7,022 nucleotides of DNA from Bacillota bacterium (GTDB lineage Bacteria; Bacillota_I; Bacilli_A; ML615J-28; CAG-698), in NCBI GenBank assembly GCA_023422115.1, contig JAEZSA010000122.1, positions 1 through 7,022 of the forward strand. Direction: 5' to 3'. Under the pieces are notes generated by a model. The model ran no database searches. It saw nothing but the letters and a program-made list of their open reading frames with translations, and was not told where the DNA came from. Made by a program: the position numbers and the translations under genes. Shown here one piece after another: positions 6,143 through 7,022 of the stretch (positions within the stretch are counted from its first letter, which is position 1; each line of letters opens with the position of its first letter).

Positions 6143-7022
6143 AATTCAATGAATTATAAATAATATTCCCTTTACTAATTGTCATATAAACATTTAGGTC
6201 TTTATCGATAATGGTTAAGTCAGCAATCTTTCCTAAAGCGATAGAACCTCTATTGTTATCAATTCCCAAATTTCTTGCAGGATTGATTGTTGCTAGATCA
6301 ATTGCTTTTTCTAAACTAATTCCTAAAACATTAATTATGTTTTTGATTGCTTGATTCATTTTTAAGGTGCTTCCTGCTAATGTTCCATCTTCTAGACGAG
6401 CTTCTCTTCCCTTAACAGTAACAGCTTGTCCACCAAGACTATAAATACCATCTGGTAAATGCTTTGATTCAATAGCATCTGTTACTAGAATAATTTTATC
6501 TAGTCCCTTTACTTTACATAAAACTTTAATAGCTTCTGGACTCACATGGACCAAGTCAGCAATTAGCTCTGAGTAAATGGTATCTGATAACATGATTCCA
6601 CCCACAGTTCCGGCTTCACGATGATGAAGAGGTTTCATGGCATTATACGTATGCGTTGCAGAAGTTACTCCATTTTTAGCAGCTTCTAGTACTTCTACTG
6701 CTGTAGCATTAGTATGACCGATACTAGCAACGATTCCTTGCGAGAATAAATAATTGCATAAATCTTTTCCGTTTTCTTCATAAGCTAAGGTTACTTGTTT
6801 AATATTATTTCCACTTACTGCTTGATAGTGCATAAACTCTTCTACACTACAAGGAACAATATATCTTTCTGGCTGTGCACCTTTAAATTTTGGAGAAATG
6901 AAAGGCCCTTCAAGATGAGTACCTAGAACAAAAGCCCCTTCTTTATTTTCATTTTTTATATATTCTTTGATGTTTTTCAATGCCTTATCAATATTTTCTT
7001 CGCTTTGTGTCATCGTTGTTGG
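6141..7022 (-). CDS. nagA: N-acetylglucosamine-6-phosphate deacetylase, N-terminus outside window
   Basis: NagA removes the acetyl group from GlcNAc-6-phosphate, giving glucosamine-6-phosphate for catabolism or for cell-wall precursor recycling; it is a cytoplasmic amidohydrolase-superfamily TIM barrel. The frame is open to the right edge: codons for Pro-Thr-Thr precede the Met at 7013, and PTTMT matches the conserved internal FLPT..T region, so that Met is not the start. About 293 residues are visible, and roughly 90-100 are missing compared with the usual 380-390. Counting from the edge, the metal and catalytic residues are all present: Glu38 in HLEGPF, His103 in SIGHTNA, His124 in ATHTYNAM (followed by KPLHHREAG) and the catalytic Asp182 in VTDAIE. 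The TLAGSTL segment and the C-terminal NPARNLGI...GSIALGKIADL region close the barrel and return to the small beta domain. It is the first visible gene of a minus-strand cluster; the promoter and any nagB or regulator lie beyond the window. Confidence 0.94.
   Translation of the reverse strand, partial: PTTMTQSEENIDKALKNIKEYIKNENKEGAFVLGTHLEGPFISPKFKGAQPERYIVPCSVEEFMHYQAVSGNNIKQVTLAYEENGKDLCNYLFSQGIVASIGHTNATAVEVLEAAKNGVTSATHTYNAMKPLHHREAGTVGGIMLSDTIYSELIADLVHVSPEAIKVLCKVKGLDKIILVTDAIESKHLPDGIYSLGGQAVTVKGREARLEDGTLAGSTLKMNQAIKNIINVLGISLEKAIDLATINPARNLGIDNNRGSIALGKIADLTIIDKDLNVYMTISKGNIIYNSLN

Noticed and set aside
7011..7013. ATG at 7013 (minus) as the start of nagA
   Set aside because: The preceding Pro-Thr-Thr codons continue a conserved NagA segment, and the protein would be about 90 residues short. 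The gene continues past the edge.
1..7022. CRISPR array, insertion sequence, tRNA, riboswitch or defence system
   Set aside because: I saw no spaced direct repeats, terminal inverted repeats with a transposase, cloverleaf sequence, or long structured leader. Intergenic gaps are 10 to about 110 bases and are mostly accounted for by promoters, ribosome binding sites and terminators.

Overview
The window is an ordinary stretch of an AT-rich bacterial chromosome. The low GC content, strong AGGAGG-type ribosome binding sites, compact hairpin-plus-U-run terminators and protein families fit a low-GC Bacillota, perhaps a gut-associated Erysipelotrichia- or Bacilli-like lineage. That placement is inference. 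UGG is the tryptophan codon throughout and UGA ends one gene in tandem with UAG, so the standard bacterial code applies.

Three genes lie on the plus strand. The first is the 3' part of a class II (adenosylcobalamin-dependent) ribonucleotide reductase, nrdJ, running in from the left edge and ending at a hairpin terminator. Next is a complete MATE-family multidrug/cation antiporter with its own extended -10 promoter and a terminator overlapping its last codons. The third is a complete ribosome-associated GTPase, HflX, with a near-consensus promoter. A TTG that could be taken as an upstream start of hflX is the -35 box of that promoter, so the protein starts at the ATG at 2948.

The right half is a minus-strand cluster read from right to left: nagA (N-acetylglucosamine-6-phosphate deacetylase, 5' end outside the window), a complete M20-family metal-dependent amidohydrolase, and an unrecognised protein with three membrane helices and a soluble C-terminal domain. 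Gaps of 10 and 14 bases, each holding a ribosome binding site, indicate one transcript. It ends at a terminator facing the hflX terminator, with only a few bases between them.

The genes are mostly housekeeping or general physiology: dNTP synthesis, efflux, ribosome rescue under stress, and amino-sugar or N-acyl turnover. There is no tRNA, rRNA, CRISPR array, insertion sequence, phage gene or recognisable defence system, and no intergenic stretch longer than about 110 bases. I found no convincing undescribed system. The points most worth a second look are the unrecognised membrane protein, the pairing of nagA with an M20 hydrolase, and a nine-T tract in the MATE promoter spacer.
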